Positions 6,590 through 13,425 of a stretch of 17,801 nt of DNA are shown piece after piece. The stretch is taken from contig JAUYBK010000165.1 of assembly GCA_030693105.1 (NCBI GenBank), positions 1 through 17,801 of the forward strand. Reading direction: 5' to 3'. Source of the stretch: Methanobacteriaceae archaeon. GTDB lineage: Archaea > Methanobacteriota > Methanobacteria > Methanobacteriales > Methanobacteriaceae. The position numbers and the translations under genes are program-made. The notes under the pieces are model-generated. The model saw only the letters and a list, made by a program, of their open reading frames with translations, had not been told where the DNA came from and ran no database searches. Each line of letters starts with the position of its first letter. Position 1 is the stretch's first letter.

Positions 6590-7669
6590 ATGAAAGACAA
6601 TAACTCTCCCAGCCAGCGTTGTGGATCCACGAGACTGAGATTTTTGGATCGTTATTTAACTCTCTGGATATTCCTGGCTATGCTAATTGGAGTATCTATA
6701 GGTGTTTTTCTCCCGGAATTCAAGGAAATTGTATATCAGTTTCAGGTCGGAACCACCAGCATACCCATTGCCATTGGCTTAATCCTTATGATGTACCCAC
6801 CCTTAGCCCGAGTACGATATGAAGAACTTCCCGATGTTTTTAGGGATTGGAAAGTTTTGGGGCTGGCTCTGTTCCAGAACTGGGTTATAGGACCTATATT
6901 GATGTTTACACTGGCCTTGATATTTTTATCAGGATATCCAGAGTACATGGTGGGCCTGATCTTGATAGGTATAGCTCCCTGCATTGCCATGGTTCTGGTT
7001 TGGAATCAGTTAGCCCAGGGAAATAACGAATATGCAGCAAGTCTGGTGGCGTTTAACAGCATTTTTCAGGTCTTGTTTTATAGTGTATATGCCTGGTTTT
7101 TCATAACAGTCTTACCTCCACTTTTAGGTATCCAGGGAAGCGTAATAGATATTAGCATTGTTCAGATAGCCCAAAGTGTCTTCATATATTTAGGAATACC
7201 CTTTTTGGCCGGATTTTTCACCAGATACTTTTTAGTTAAGATCAAAGGAAAGGATTGGTACCAGGAAAAATTTATTCCTAAAATTAGTCCCATAACCCTT
7301 CTAGCCCTTCTGTTTACCATAGTGGTGATGTTCAGTTTGAAAGGCGATTATTTGGTGCAGATACCATTGGATGTAATATTTATTGCTATCCCTTTGCTTC
7401 TGTACTTTGTGGTGATGTTCTTTTTAACCTTCTTTTTAGGTTACAAGTTAGGAGCAGACTACACCCGCACCACAGCCATATCATTCACCGCTGCCAGTAA
7501 CAACTTTGAACTGGCTATTGCCGTAGCCATTGCTATTTTTGGTATAGGATCCGGAGTGGCCTTCGCTACCGTAGTAGGTCCGCTGATAGAAGTTCCTATA
7601 TTAATTAGTCTGGTAAATGTAGCTTTTTGGCTGCAAAAGAAATGGTTTAAACCAGATGATATTAGTTAA
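6590..7669 (+). CDS. acr3: Acr3-type arsenite efflux permease
   Basis: Acr3 exports arsenite across the cell membrane, driven by the membrane potential or proton gradient. The 359-residue protein is strongly hydrophobic, with about ten membrane segments beginning at residue 23. The family hallmarks are present: C131 in GIAPCIAMVLVWN and E307 in NNFELAIAVAI. Their spacing of 176 equals that of the essential Cys129/Glu305 pair I recall from the Alkaliphilus protein. I chose the ATG at 6590, because GAGTGA at 6579-6584 is a well-spaced ribosome binding site that overlaps the alternative GTG at 6581. It is the last gene of the arsenic cluster and probably has its own promoter. It belongs to the Acr3 (BASS-related) family and not to the unrelated ArsB family. 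Confidence 0.95.
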   Translation: MKDNNSPSQRCGSTRLRFLDRYLTLWIFLAMLIGVSIGVFLPEFKEIVYQFQVGTTSIPIAIGLILMMYPPLARVRYEELPDVFRDWKVLGLALFQNWVIGPILMFTLALIFLSGYPEYMVGLILIGIAPCIAMVLVWNQLAQGNNEYAASLVAFNSIFQVLFYSVYAWFFITVLPPLLGIQGSVIDISIVQIAQSVFIYLGIPFLAGFFTRYFLVKIKGKDWYQEKFIPKISPITLLALLFTIVVMFSLKGDYLVQIPLDVIFIAIPLLLYFVVMFFLTFFLGYKLGADYTRTTAISFTAASNNFELAIAVAIAIFGIGSGVAFATVVGPLIEVPILISLVNVAFWLQKKWFKPDDIS

Positions 7670-7722
7670 ATTTTAAAAAAAAGAGATCCGCGTTTATTTT
7701 AACTCCTAAATAAATGGGGGGA

Positions 7723-7766
7723 GTGAAGTGCACATTGCTATCGCTAGGGATAATAAGTGCACTCAC
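7723..7766. repeat. Imperfect inverted repeat (stem-loop) downstream of acr3
   Basis: GTGAAGTGCAC (7723-7733) pairs with GTGCACTCAC (7757-7766) with one bulged A. Inside the loop, TATC (7739-7742) can pair with GATA (7749-7752). No T run follows, so it does not look like a simple terminator. Confidence 0.5.
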
Positions 7767-7786
7767 TGACGAATAAACCGCTTCCG

Positions 7787-7830
7787 TGTCCAAACCTCCA
7801 AAAAGAGATTGGAGGAACCTATTTTGGACA
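7787..7830. repeat. Two-part perfect stem-loop
   Basis: The outer stem TGTCCAAA (7787-7794) / TTTGGACA (7823-7830) is eight perfect pairs. The inner stem CCTCCAA (7795-7801) / TTGGAGG (7809-7815) is seven perfect pairs closing loop AAAGAGA. Only a seven-base 3' bulge separates the two stems. Fifteen pairs in 44 bases is unlikely by chance and suggests a structured RNA or the end of a mobile element. Confidence 0.55.
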
Positions 7831-7945
7831 AATATTGATCACCTGTCCATCACATATAAATCTTTTGATTTAATTCTTGCTAATTCCGCCTTTTTAGTCT
7901 CATTTTCTTATTTAAGACATGTTTTGAAGGTATCAAGATGCTTAG

Positions 7946-7996
7946 TTAGAGATAACCATATCTCGAGGTCAGTTTATCCTTTTAAGCTATCTCTAA
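7946..7996. repeat. Competing inverted repeats
   Basis: TTAGAGATA (7946-7954) is perfectly complementary to TATCTCTAA (7988-7996). Its inner part GAGATA (7949-7954) is also complementary to TATCTC at 7959-7964, with loop ACCA. The two pairings exclude each other, as in a switch. The region is AT-rich, so chance is possible. Confidence 0.4.
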
Positions 7997-8290
7997 TCAT
8001 AAAATTAAAAAAGAGAATTAATCCAAAAGTTTCTTAATGGAAGACCATGCTTTTAAATCAATTCTAAACGATAAAAAACTCTAAAAGTAAAAGAACATCC
8101 TATCTGTAATCTTTTATGGATATAACCTCTATATATGGGGTTTCAAATATTAATAACACTTCTCAATGCTTTCTAAAGACAGTTCTTACGTAACATTTTC
8201 GGAATAAATTAAATTAACCACCTAAAAGAATCTAACAAAGAATTATAATTATCATAAACCTTTCATAATCTATTAAAATAAATATTCGCA

Positions 8291-8299
8291 TTTATATAA
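8291..8299 (+). promoter_or_regulatory. Probable argC promoter (TATA box)
   Basis: TTTATATAA is the clearest TATA box before argC. It implies a leader of about 115-120 bases, long for this genome. The leader contains ACCTTTT (8309-8315) / AAAAGGT (8342-8348), complementary arms around a T8 run (8332-8339), which could allow attenuation. Confidence 0.45.
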
Positions 8300-8437
8300 A
8301 GTTATTGGACCTTTTCCAACCATTTCTAAAATTTTTTTTCTAAAAGGTAACAGCAGATACCGTCATTAAATATAATAAAATAAAATCAGAAGTTAATTAT
8401 TTAACAGTTAAGGCCTAAGAAGTAGATGGTGAAAAAC

Positions 8438-9448
8438 ATGTTACAGGTAGGTATAATTGGAGCCAGTGGCTACACTGGTGGAGAACTCTTAAGATTACTA
8501 CTACATCATCCTCAAGTGGAGGTGGTGGCGGCCACATCCCGGCAGCACGCTGGACTGGAAATTTGCAAGGTGCATCCTCACTTGCAGGATTTGGAATTAG
8601 ATTTTCAGGACATTTCCCCGGAAAATATGGACGCCGACCTGGTCTTCACTGCGACACCCCACGGTGCTTCCATGTCCATCGTGCCCCCACTCATGGAACA
8701 GGGAATGAAAGTGGTGGATTTAAGTGGAGACTATCGTTTTAACGATATTTCAACCTACGAAAAATGGTACCACCTAAAACACAAACACCCCCTGGATGCT
8801 GTTTACGGCCTGCCCGAGATGTATCGGGATGCCATAAAATCAGCCCAGCTAGTTGCTAATCCGGGTTGTTTTCCCACCGGTGCTATTTTAGCTGCTTTAC
8901 CTTTGGTTAACGAGGAACTGGTGGATACCCTTATTATAGATTCTAAAACCGGTATTAGTGGTGCTGGAATTAAACCAACCCCTGCCACTCACTACCCCAA
9001 CTGTGGAGATAACGTGGTGGCTTACAACGTCACCAACCACCGCCACATGCCAGAAATACAGGAAAAACTTAACGAATATTCCCCGGTGAAGGTAGGTTTT
9101 ACCCCGCACCTGGTGCCAGTAATCAGGGGGATACTGACCACTCTACACACTTACCCCCTGGATGTAATCACCCCCGAGGAGATACAAAATGTTTACCAGA
9201 AGTTCTATCAGGATGAACCCTTCGTAAGGATTTTAAACCCTGACGAAATTCCTAGTTTAAGCTCCGTGCGGGGTTCTAACTACTGCCACATTGGAAGTTT
9301 CCAGACCGACGAAAATGGACGCTTAGTAGTGGTATCTGCCATTGATAATTTGGTGAAAGGGGCATCAGGTTTAGCGGTGCAGAACATGAACCTAATGTGC
9401 GGGTTCCCCGAGACATTATCCCTGGAACTAATTGGACTCCATCCCTAG
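8438..9448 (+). CDS. argC: ArgC, N-acetyl-gamma-glutamyl-phosphate reductase
   Basis: ArgC reduces N-acetylglutamyl phosphate, the product of ArgB, to the semialdehyde with NADPH. The 336-residue protein has the dinucleotide-binding motif GIIGASGYTGGELLRLL (residues 5-21) and TATPHGAS (71-78). The active-site Cys is C144 in VANPGCFPTG, and the catalytic His is probably in NHRHMPEI at 200-207. These are the signatures of the type 1 ArgC family, and the length is normal. I chose the ATG at 8438, because GGTGA at 8428-8432 is an ideal ribosome binding site that overlaps the alternative ATG at 8426. It is preceded by the non-coding gap and followed by a hairpin-rich segment. Confidence 0.95.
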   Translation: MLQVGIIGASGYTGGELLRLLLHHPQVEVVAATSRQHAGLEICKVHPHLQDLELDFQDISPENMDADLVFTATPHGASMSIVPPLMEQGMKVVDLSGDYRFNDISTYEKWYHLKHKHPLDAVYGLPEMYRDAIKSAQLVANPGCFPTGAILAALPLVNEELVDTLIIDSKTGISGAGIKPTPATHYPNCGDNVVAYNVTNHRHMPEIQEKLNEYSPVKVGFTPHLVPVIRGILTTLHTYPLDVITPEEIQNVYQKFYQDEPFVRILNPDEIPSLSSVRGSNYCHIGSFQTDENGRLVVVSAIDNLVKGASGLAVQNMNLMCGFPETLSLELIGLHP

Positions 9449-9450
9449 AT

Positions 9451-9458
9451 GGGGGGGG
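9451..9458. repeat. G8 tract just after the argC stop
   Basis: Eight G occur two bases after the argC stop codon, in the context ATGGGGGGGGTGAATGG. Nearly the same 17-base word occurs at 15225-15241. Confidence 0.6.
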
Positions 9459-9488
9459 TGAATGGTCCTTTACCTTAAAATGGTCTTA

Positions 9489-9505
9489 ATCCCTTAGGGA
9501 GGGAT
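9489..9505 (+). terminator. Hairpin after argC, possible terminator
   Basis: ATCCCT (9489-9494) and AGGGAT (9500-9505) form a perfect six-pair stem with a five-base loop. A second, weaker stem follows (GTTT/AAAC and AGGG/CCCT, 9506-9534), then the dyad CTTAT-ATG-ATAAG (9534-9546). No clear T run follows, so these may be regulatory RNA structures. Confidence 0.35.
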
Positions 9506-9592
9506 GTTTGGCAGGGTGATGTTAACCCCTAAACTTATATGATAAGATTTAAAGATTATGTGCTAGTGAACCACAACCCCCCTTGGCATCGA

Positions 9593-9614
9593 TTTATATC
9601 TTTATTTTATATTT
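9593..9614 (+). promoter_or_regulatory. Promoter of the flavodoxin-secF-secD operon
   Basis: There are two TATA-like boxes, TTTATATC at 9593 and TTTTATATTT at 9605. The first gives a start near 9620 and a leader of about 20 bases that includes the GAGGT ribosome binding site at 9628-9632. Confidence 0.5.
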
Positions 9615-9638
9615 GTGAGATATTTATGAGGTTTCAAA

Positions 9639-10133
9639 ATGAAGACTGTAATTTTATTTTACTCCCGGACCAGTAAAACGGCACTGGTAGCCCGAACCCT
9701 TGCTTCTGAGGTGGGAGCCGACTTGCTGGAGGTAACAGACCTGGTGGACCGTACGGGTCCCTGGAATTACCTGAAGTCCTCAGTAGATGCTGTCCGTGAA
9801 AATAAAACCAAAATAAAACCTGAAAATATTGATTTAACTTCATATGGCCTGATTTACATTGGGGGGCCCACCTGGGCTGCTAAACCGGCCCCGGCCATAA
9901 TTACTCTCATTGACCAGTGCCATCTGCAGGGTAAAGACGTTATTTTATTTGCTACCATGGGTAGTAGAGGGGGTCGCCAGGTTATTGAAAGGATGCGAGA
10001 GAAGACTGAAGCCCGCGGTGCTCGTATGGTTAGTTCATTCCTTTTAAAAATAGGAAATCATAGCTATGAAGAGATTATTGAGGAGGTTAAACAGACGGTG
10101 CAGGATAGGGACCTGCCCCTCTACGGAATATAA
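9639..10133 (+). CDS. Flavodoxin-like FMN protein
   Basis: This 164-residue protein has the flavodoxin fold. Residues 3-7 form strand TVILF, followed by the phosphate-binding loop SRTSKT (9-14). Then come YIGGPTWAAKPAPAI (residues about 73-87, the FMN ring loop) and ILFATMGSRGG (about 106-116). It probably binds FMN and carries electrons in the cytosol or acts as a small NAD(P)H:quinone-type reductase; the partner is unknown. It has no membrane segment and is longer than the shortest flavodoxins. Only 14 bases separate it from secF, so the three genes are probably one operon, though no functional link between a flavodoxin and protein export is known to me. Confidence 0.85.
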   Translation: MKTVILFYSRTSKTALVARTLASEVGADLLEVTDLVDRTGPWNYLKSSVDAVRENKTKIKPENIDLTSYGLIYIGGPTWAAKPAPAIITLIDQCHLQGKDVILFATMGSRGGRQVIERMREKTEARGARMVSSFLLKIGNHSYEEIIEEVKQTVQDRDLPLYGI

Positions 10134-10147
10134 TACCGGTGATGTTC

Positions 10148-10987
10148 ATGAATATAGAAAAACTATTGGAATCTTACAAACCATTAATTGCCATACCCGT
10201 GGCGATAACCCTATTATGCCTGGCCATAGTGGCCATAAATGGGCTTCCAGGGAGTATAGACCTGGAAGGGGGTACAATTGCCACCCTACAATTGGAAACA
10301 CCAGTCAGTGAAAGCCAACTGCAAAGCCAAATTTCCACATCCCTGGGAATATCCGGGGTAGATGTTAAGTCCATTAGAGGACAGCAGGCTAACGTGGAGA
10401 TCACTGGAAACGTGAACATTGTTAAACTCACCGAGGCCGTTCAAGGGACTGCCACCATCCAGAGCTACCGATCAGTAGGGCCGCTTTTGAGTAAACAGTC
10501 CTTAACCCAAGTTTACTATGCTCTGGCATTTGCTTTCCTCTTTATGAGCATTACGGTATTCATCATATTCCGGAATGTGGTGCCTTCTCTGGCCGTTATA
10601 TTGGCCGCATTATCTGACATCATTATTGCCGTAGGTTTTATGAGCTTGTTTGGGATACCCCTGTCCCTGGCATCGGTGGGGGCGATTTTAATGCTAATTG
10701 GTTACAGTGTGGATACCGACATTCTCCTGACCACCCGGATTTTGAAAAATAAGAGGGGAACCATAACGGAACGTGCCTTGGACGCTATGAAAACCGGATT
10801 TGCCATGGCTGCCGCTTCTATTGGTTCCGTGGTGGCCCTGTACCTGGTGGTTATATTCTTAATACCGTCTGCTTCCATATTAGGAGAAATAGCCGCGGTA
10901 CTCATAATTGGTCTGGTGGCGGATGTGATGGCCACATGGCTTATGAATCTGGGAATACTTAGATGGTACCTGGAGGCACGCAAATGA
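10148..10987 (+). CDS. secF: SecF, protein-export membrane protein
   Basis: SecF works with SecD to pull exported proteins through the Sec channel and release them, using the ion gradient. The 279-residue protein has a first membrane segment at about 13-31 and the extracellular P1-like domain starting IDLEGGTIATLQLE. Five more membrane segments follow from about 125. The conserved LIGYSVDTDILLTTRILKN in the fourth segment region carries the functional acidic residues. I chose the ATG at 10148, because GGTGAT at 10138-10143 is well placed for it and overlaps the alternative starts at 10139 and 10142. Its TGA overlaps the secD ATG (ATGA). The secF-then-secD order is the usual archaeal one. Confidence 0.93.
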   Translation: MNIEKLLESYKPLIAIPVAITLLCLAIVAINGLPGSIDLEGGTIATLQLETPVSESQLQSQISTSLGISGVDVKSIRGQQANVEITGNVNIVKLTEAVQGTATIQSYRSVGPLLSKQSLTQVYYALAFAFLFMSITVFIIFRNVVPSLAVILAALSDIIIAVGFMSLFGIPLSLASVGAILMLIGYSVDTDILLTTRILKNKRGTITERALDAMKTGFAMAAASIGSVVALYLVVIFLIPSASILGEIAAVLIIGLVADVMATWLMNLGILRWYLEARK

Positions 10988-12279
10988 ATTTTAAAGAATT
11001 TATAAAGGATGGAAGGGTTATTCTTCTGGTGGTCCTGTTGCTGGTCAGTGTGGCCTCCATATCCATATTCGGAATCCAGCAGGGACTGGACCTGAAGGGA
11101 GGATCTGTAATTCAGATCCGCCTGGAACAGCCGGTAGATGCAGCTACCATGAATACGGTGACTGCGGTTCTGGACCGGCGACTTAACATCTTCGGGGTTA
11201 AGGACGTTAAGGTCAGGCCCAGTGGAAACCAGGATGTAATTGTAGAAATAGCCGGTGTTACTCCCGATGATGTGGCCAAGGTAGTGGGAACGCCGGGTAA
11301 ATTTGTGATCAAAATAGATAACCAGACTGCCCTGGTGGGTTCGGACATAACCAAGGTAGCGCCCTACCAGGTCACCGGGGACACTTGGAAAGTACCCTTT
11401 ACCATATCTGCCGAGGGAGCTTCGAAATTTGCCAAGGTAGCTCAGGGCAAGGCCGATGCACCAGTGGAGATGTACCTGGACGACCAGCTAATATCATCCC
11501 CCCTCCTTGATGCGGGTTTAGCAACTGGAGTTCCCTCCACCGATGTGGAAGTCAGTGGAACGGAAAAAACTAAACAGGAAGCGGAAAGTCAGGCCAAGAG
11601 TATCCAAACTGTTTTACAATCGGGTGCTCTGCCAGTGAAGGTTACCATAGAAGGTGTTAGCAGCGTATCCGCGGAACTGGGTGAACAGTTCCAGAACGGT
11701 GCTTTAATTGCAGGTTTCCTGGCTTTAATGGTAATCAGCATCATCATACTCATTTACTACCGCACTCCCATCCTGGTGATACCCATCATCATCACCAGTG
11801 TGGCGGAGTTGGTGCTGATCTTAGGAACTGCCAGTATAATTCAATGGAACATTGACCTGGCGGCCATTGCGGGTATACTGGCGTCCATTGGTACGGGAGT
11901 AGACGACCAGATCATCATCACCGACGAGGTACTTAAAAAAGGTGAACAGAAAACAAGAAGGAGGGGCGGAGTACAACTCCGGATCAAGAGCGCTTTCTTC
12001 ATAATCTTCGCTGCGGCCGGAACCCTCATAGCTGCAATGTTGCCATTGGCCTATGTCGGATTCAGCCGGGGATACACTGGTATCGGTGTATTATCAGGTT
12101 TTGCCTTCACCACCATCCTGGGAGTTCTGATTGGCATATTTATCACCCGACCGGTATACGCCAAGTTCATCGAACTGTTACTGGGTGATAAAAAAGTAGA
12201 ACCAACCCCCGCTAAGGAAACAACCACTAAAAAGTCGAAAAAAGGTTCCAGAAAGAAAAAGAAAGGTAAGAAGAAATAA
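10984..12279 (+). CDS. secD: SecD, protein-export membrane protein
   Basis: SecD forms the larger half of the SecDF complex. The 431-residue protein has one membrane segment at 11-30, followed by GLDLKGGSVIQIRLE, the start of the large extracellular domain (about 34-235). Five membrane segments then begin near residue 239. The RND-type motif AGILASIGTGVDDQIIITDEV carries the conserved Asp residues thought to conduct ions. The last 17 or so residues are almost all Lys, Ser, Arg and Gly, a cytosolic basic tail. Translation is coupled to secF by the ATGA overlap, and GGAGG at 10972-10976 is the ribosome binding site. An in-frame GTG/ATG further upstream is unlikely because it would overlap secF by more. 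Confidence 0.94.
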   Translation: MNFKEFIKDGRVILLVVLLLVSVASISIFGIQQGLDLKGGSVIQIRLEQPVDAATMNTVTAVLDRRLNIFGVKDVKVRPSGNQDVIVEIAGVTPDDVAKVVGTPGKFVIKIDNQTALVGSDITKVAPYQVTGDTWKVPFTISAEGASKFAKVAQGKADAPVEMYLDDQLISSPLLDAGLATGVPSTDVEVSGTEKTKQEAESQAKSIQTVLQSGALPVKVTIEGVSSVSAELGEQFQNGALIAGFLALMVISIIILIYYRTPILVIPIIITSVAELVLILGTASIIQWNIDLAAIAGILASIGTGVDDQIIITDEVLKKGEQKTRRRGGVQLRIKSAFFIIFAAAGTLIAAMLPLAYVGFSRGYTGIGVLSGFAFTTILGVLIGIFITRPVYAKFIELLLGDKKVEPTPAKETTTKKSKKGSRKKKKGKKK

Positions 12280-12288
12280 CTCATTACC

Positions 12289-12327
12289 TTTTTTTTCATT
12301 CCTTTTTTTTCATTATTATATTTTTTT
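12289..12327 (+). terminator. Triple T-run terminator after secD
   Basis: T runs of 8, 8 and 7 (12289-12296, 12303-12310, 12321-12327) start ten bases after the secD stop. This is a typical strong archaeal oligo-T terminator and closes the flavodoxin-secFD operon. Confidence 0.75.
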
Positions 12328-12337
12328 AAAGTATCTA

Positions 12338-12373
12338 GTCCGGTTGTCGGAAAATTATATTAACCTTCCGGAC
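12338..12373. promoter_or_regulatory. pyrI promoter with flanking dyad
   Basis: A TATA box AATTATATTAA (12352-12362) sits between inverted arms: GTCCGG (12338-12343) / CCGGAC (12368-12373), and the alternative CGGAA (12348-12352) / TTCCG (12366-12370). GC-rich arms around a TATA box suggest a repressor site. The leader to the pyrI ATG is short. Confidence 0.4.
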
Positions 12374-12408
12374 CCTATCTTTAAATTAGTAGGGGAAGTT
12401 AGATAGCT

Positions 12409-12882
12409 ATGAAGACTCCCAGGGAACTTAAGGTTAAACCTATTAAAAATGGAACGGTCATTGACCACATAACCGCCAACAAGGCCCTCCATGTTTTGAA
12501 GATCCTGCATTTGCCCAGTCAGGAATCAGCGGTGACCATTGCCATGAACGTCAAGTCCTCCCAGATGGGGGCCAAAGACATTGTCAAGATCGAAGGAAGA
12601 GAATTAGAATCAGGGGAAGTGGATAAAATAGCCCTGATTGCTCCTCATGCCACTATAAACATCATCCGGGATTATGATATCGTTACCAAGGGCAAGGTGA
12701 ATCTATTAGACGAGACTTCGGACATTATCCGCTGTGCCAATCCCAACTGCATCACCAACACCGAAGAACCCGTGGAGTCCCGGTTCTACGTCACATCCCA
12801 AGAGCCGGTGATAGTGCGCTGCTACTACTGTGAACGGGTCATGGACCAGAAGGAGATTGAGGTGCAATTTGGTTCCTTTTAG
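12409..12882 (+). CDS. pyrI: PyrI, aspartate carbamoyltransferase regulatory chain
   Basis: PyrI binds CTP and ATP and holds the catalytic PyrB trimers of aspartate carbamoyltransferase, the first committed step of pyrimidine synthesis. The 157-residue protein has an N-terminal nucleotide-binding domain with NGTVIDHI (14-21), containing the Lys/Asp-His-type allosteric contacts, and KDIVKIEGREL (56-66). The C-terminal zinc domain has C109, C114, C138 and C141, the same numbers as in the E. coli protein. It is therefore a complete regulatory chain. pyrB is not in the window, so the subunits are encoded apart here. An AGGGGAAG sequence lies somewhat far upstream of the ATG and may be the ribosome binding site. 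Confidence 0.96.
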   Translation: MKTPRELKVKPIKNGTVIDHITANKALHVLKILHLPSQESAVTIAMNVKSSQMGAKDIVKIEGRELESGEVDKIALIAPHATINIIRDYDIVTKGKVNLLDETSDIIRCANPNCITNTEEPVESRFYVTSQEPVIVRCYYCERVMDQKEIEVQFGSF

Positions 12883-12913
12883 ATGGATAATTTTTAAAAA
12901 ACAATAATTCCAG

Positions 12914-12935
12914 TTCTATAGGGGGTACTATAGAA
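12914..12935. promoter_or_regulatory. Perfect 8+6+8 dyad between pyrI and yjbQ
   Basis: TTCTATAG-GGGGTA-CTATAGAA is a perfect inverted repeat. As RNA it is an eight-pair hairpin followed by the T-rich ATTTTA, so it could terminate pyrI. As DNA it could be an operator for the following gene, whose start is 34 bases away. Confidence 0.5.
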
Positions 12936-12968
12936 GTTATTTTAAGAAAAATGAGGGGGTATTTATTT

Positions 12969-13379
12969 TTGACAATTTTCAGAAAAATATTAGATCTCCA
13001 CACCAGTAAAAGATTGGAAATATTAGACATCACCCGACCGGTGGAAGAAACCGTTAATAGAAGTGGTTTTAAAGTGGGAATGGTGAATATTTACAGCCGC
13101 CACTCCACCTCATCCATTGTGGTAAATGAGAACGAGACCGGACTGGTGGAAGACTTCCAAGTGGCCCTGGAAAAACTTATACCCACCGGTGCCGGTTACC
13201 GGCATGACCGCATCGACAACAACGCCGATTCCCATATTAGAAGCTTTCTAGTGGGAGGATCTGAAACTATACCCATTGAAGACGCGCGGATGATGCTGGG
13301 CACCTGGCAAAGTATTTTCTTTGTGGAGTTAGATGGTCCTCGCCACCGGAAAATTACAGTGACGGTGGTGGGTGATTAA
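12969..13379 (+). CDS. YjbQ/UPF0047 family protein
   Basis: This 136-residue cytosolic protein carries the UPF0047 signatures: IYSRHSTSSIVVNENE (41-56), GYRHD....NADSHIRSFLVG (76-96) and GTWQSIFFVELDGPRHR (111-127). The conserved His, Asp and Glu residues form a putative metal or phosphate site. E. coli YjbQ has been reported to have weak thiamine-phosphate synthase activity; the true role in archaea is unknown. I chose a TTG start at 12969, because AGGGGGT at 12954-12960 is a strong ribosome binding site for it, while the in-frame ATG at 12951 has no site upstream and overlaps that motif. It is convergent with pheT. Confidence 0.88.
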   Translation: MTIFRKILDLHTSKRLEILDITRPVEETVNRSGFKVGMVNIYSRHSTSSIVVNENETGLVEDFQVALEKLIPTGAGYRHDRIDNNADSHIRSFLVGGSETIPIEDARMMLGTWQSIFFVELDGPRHRKITVTVVGD

Positions 13380-13407
13380 AAAAGAAAAAAATTCGGTAGA
13401 AAAAAAA
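13378..13407 (-). terminator. Oligo-T terminator of pheT (minus strand)
   Basis: Runs of 6, 7 and 8 A on the plus strand (13378-13383, 13385-13391, 13400-13407) are T runs for the minus strand. They lie 19 or more bases beyond the pheT stop. The yjbQ stop codon is at the edge of the first run. Confidence 0.6.
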
Positions 13408-13425
13408 TTATAACTTTCAAATGAG

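Larger units (their letters stand above)
7670..8437 (+). other. AT-rich gap without a convincing gene, with several inverted repeats
   Basis: About 750 bases between acr3 and argC carry no reading frame I can support. The first part (7670-7770) has A and T runs that may end acr3 transcription, and a G6 tract at 7716-7721. Inverted repeats occur at 7723-7766, 7787-7830 and 7946-7996. The part from about 8040 to 8290 shows nothing clear beyond high AT. The last part is the argC promoter and leader. It is the longest non-coding stretch in the window and lies at the edge of the arsenic cluster, so it could be a decayed insertion, a regulatory RNA, or both. Confidence 0.5.

Noticed and set aside
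7786..8037. 83-residue reading frame in the gap after acr3, starting with GTG
   Set aside because: It has no ribosome binding site, its start lies within a strong inverted repeat, and its composition does not resemble the genes around it. I treat the region as non-coding; a decayed transposase piece is possible but not shown.
9463..9498. Eleven-codon minigene after argC behind the G8 tract
   Set aside because: The G-rich sequence is too close to the ATG to act as a normal ribosome binding site, and the frame has no other support.
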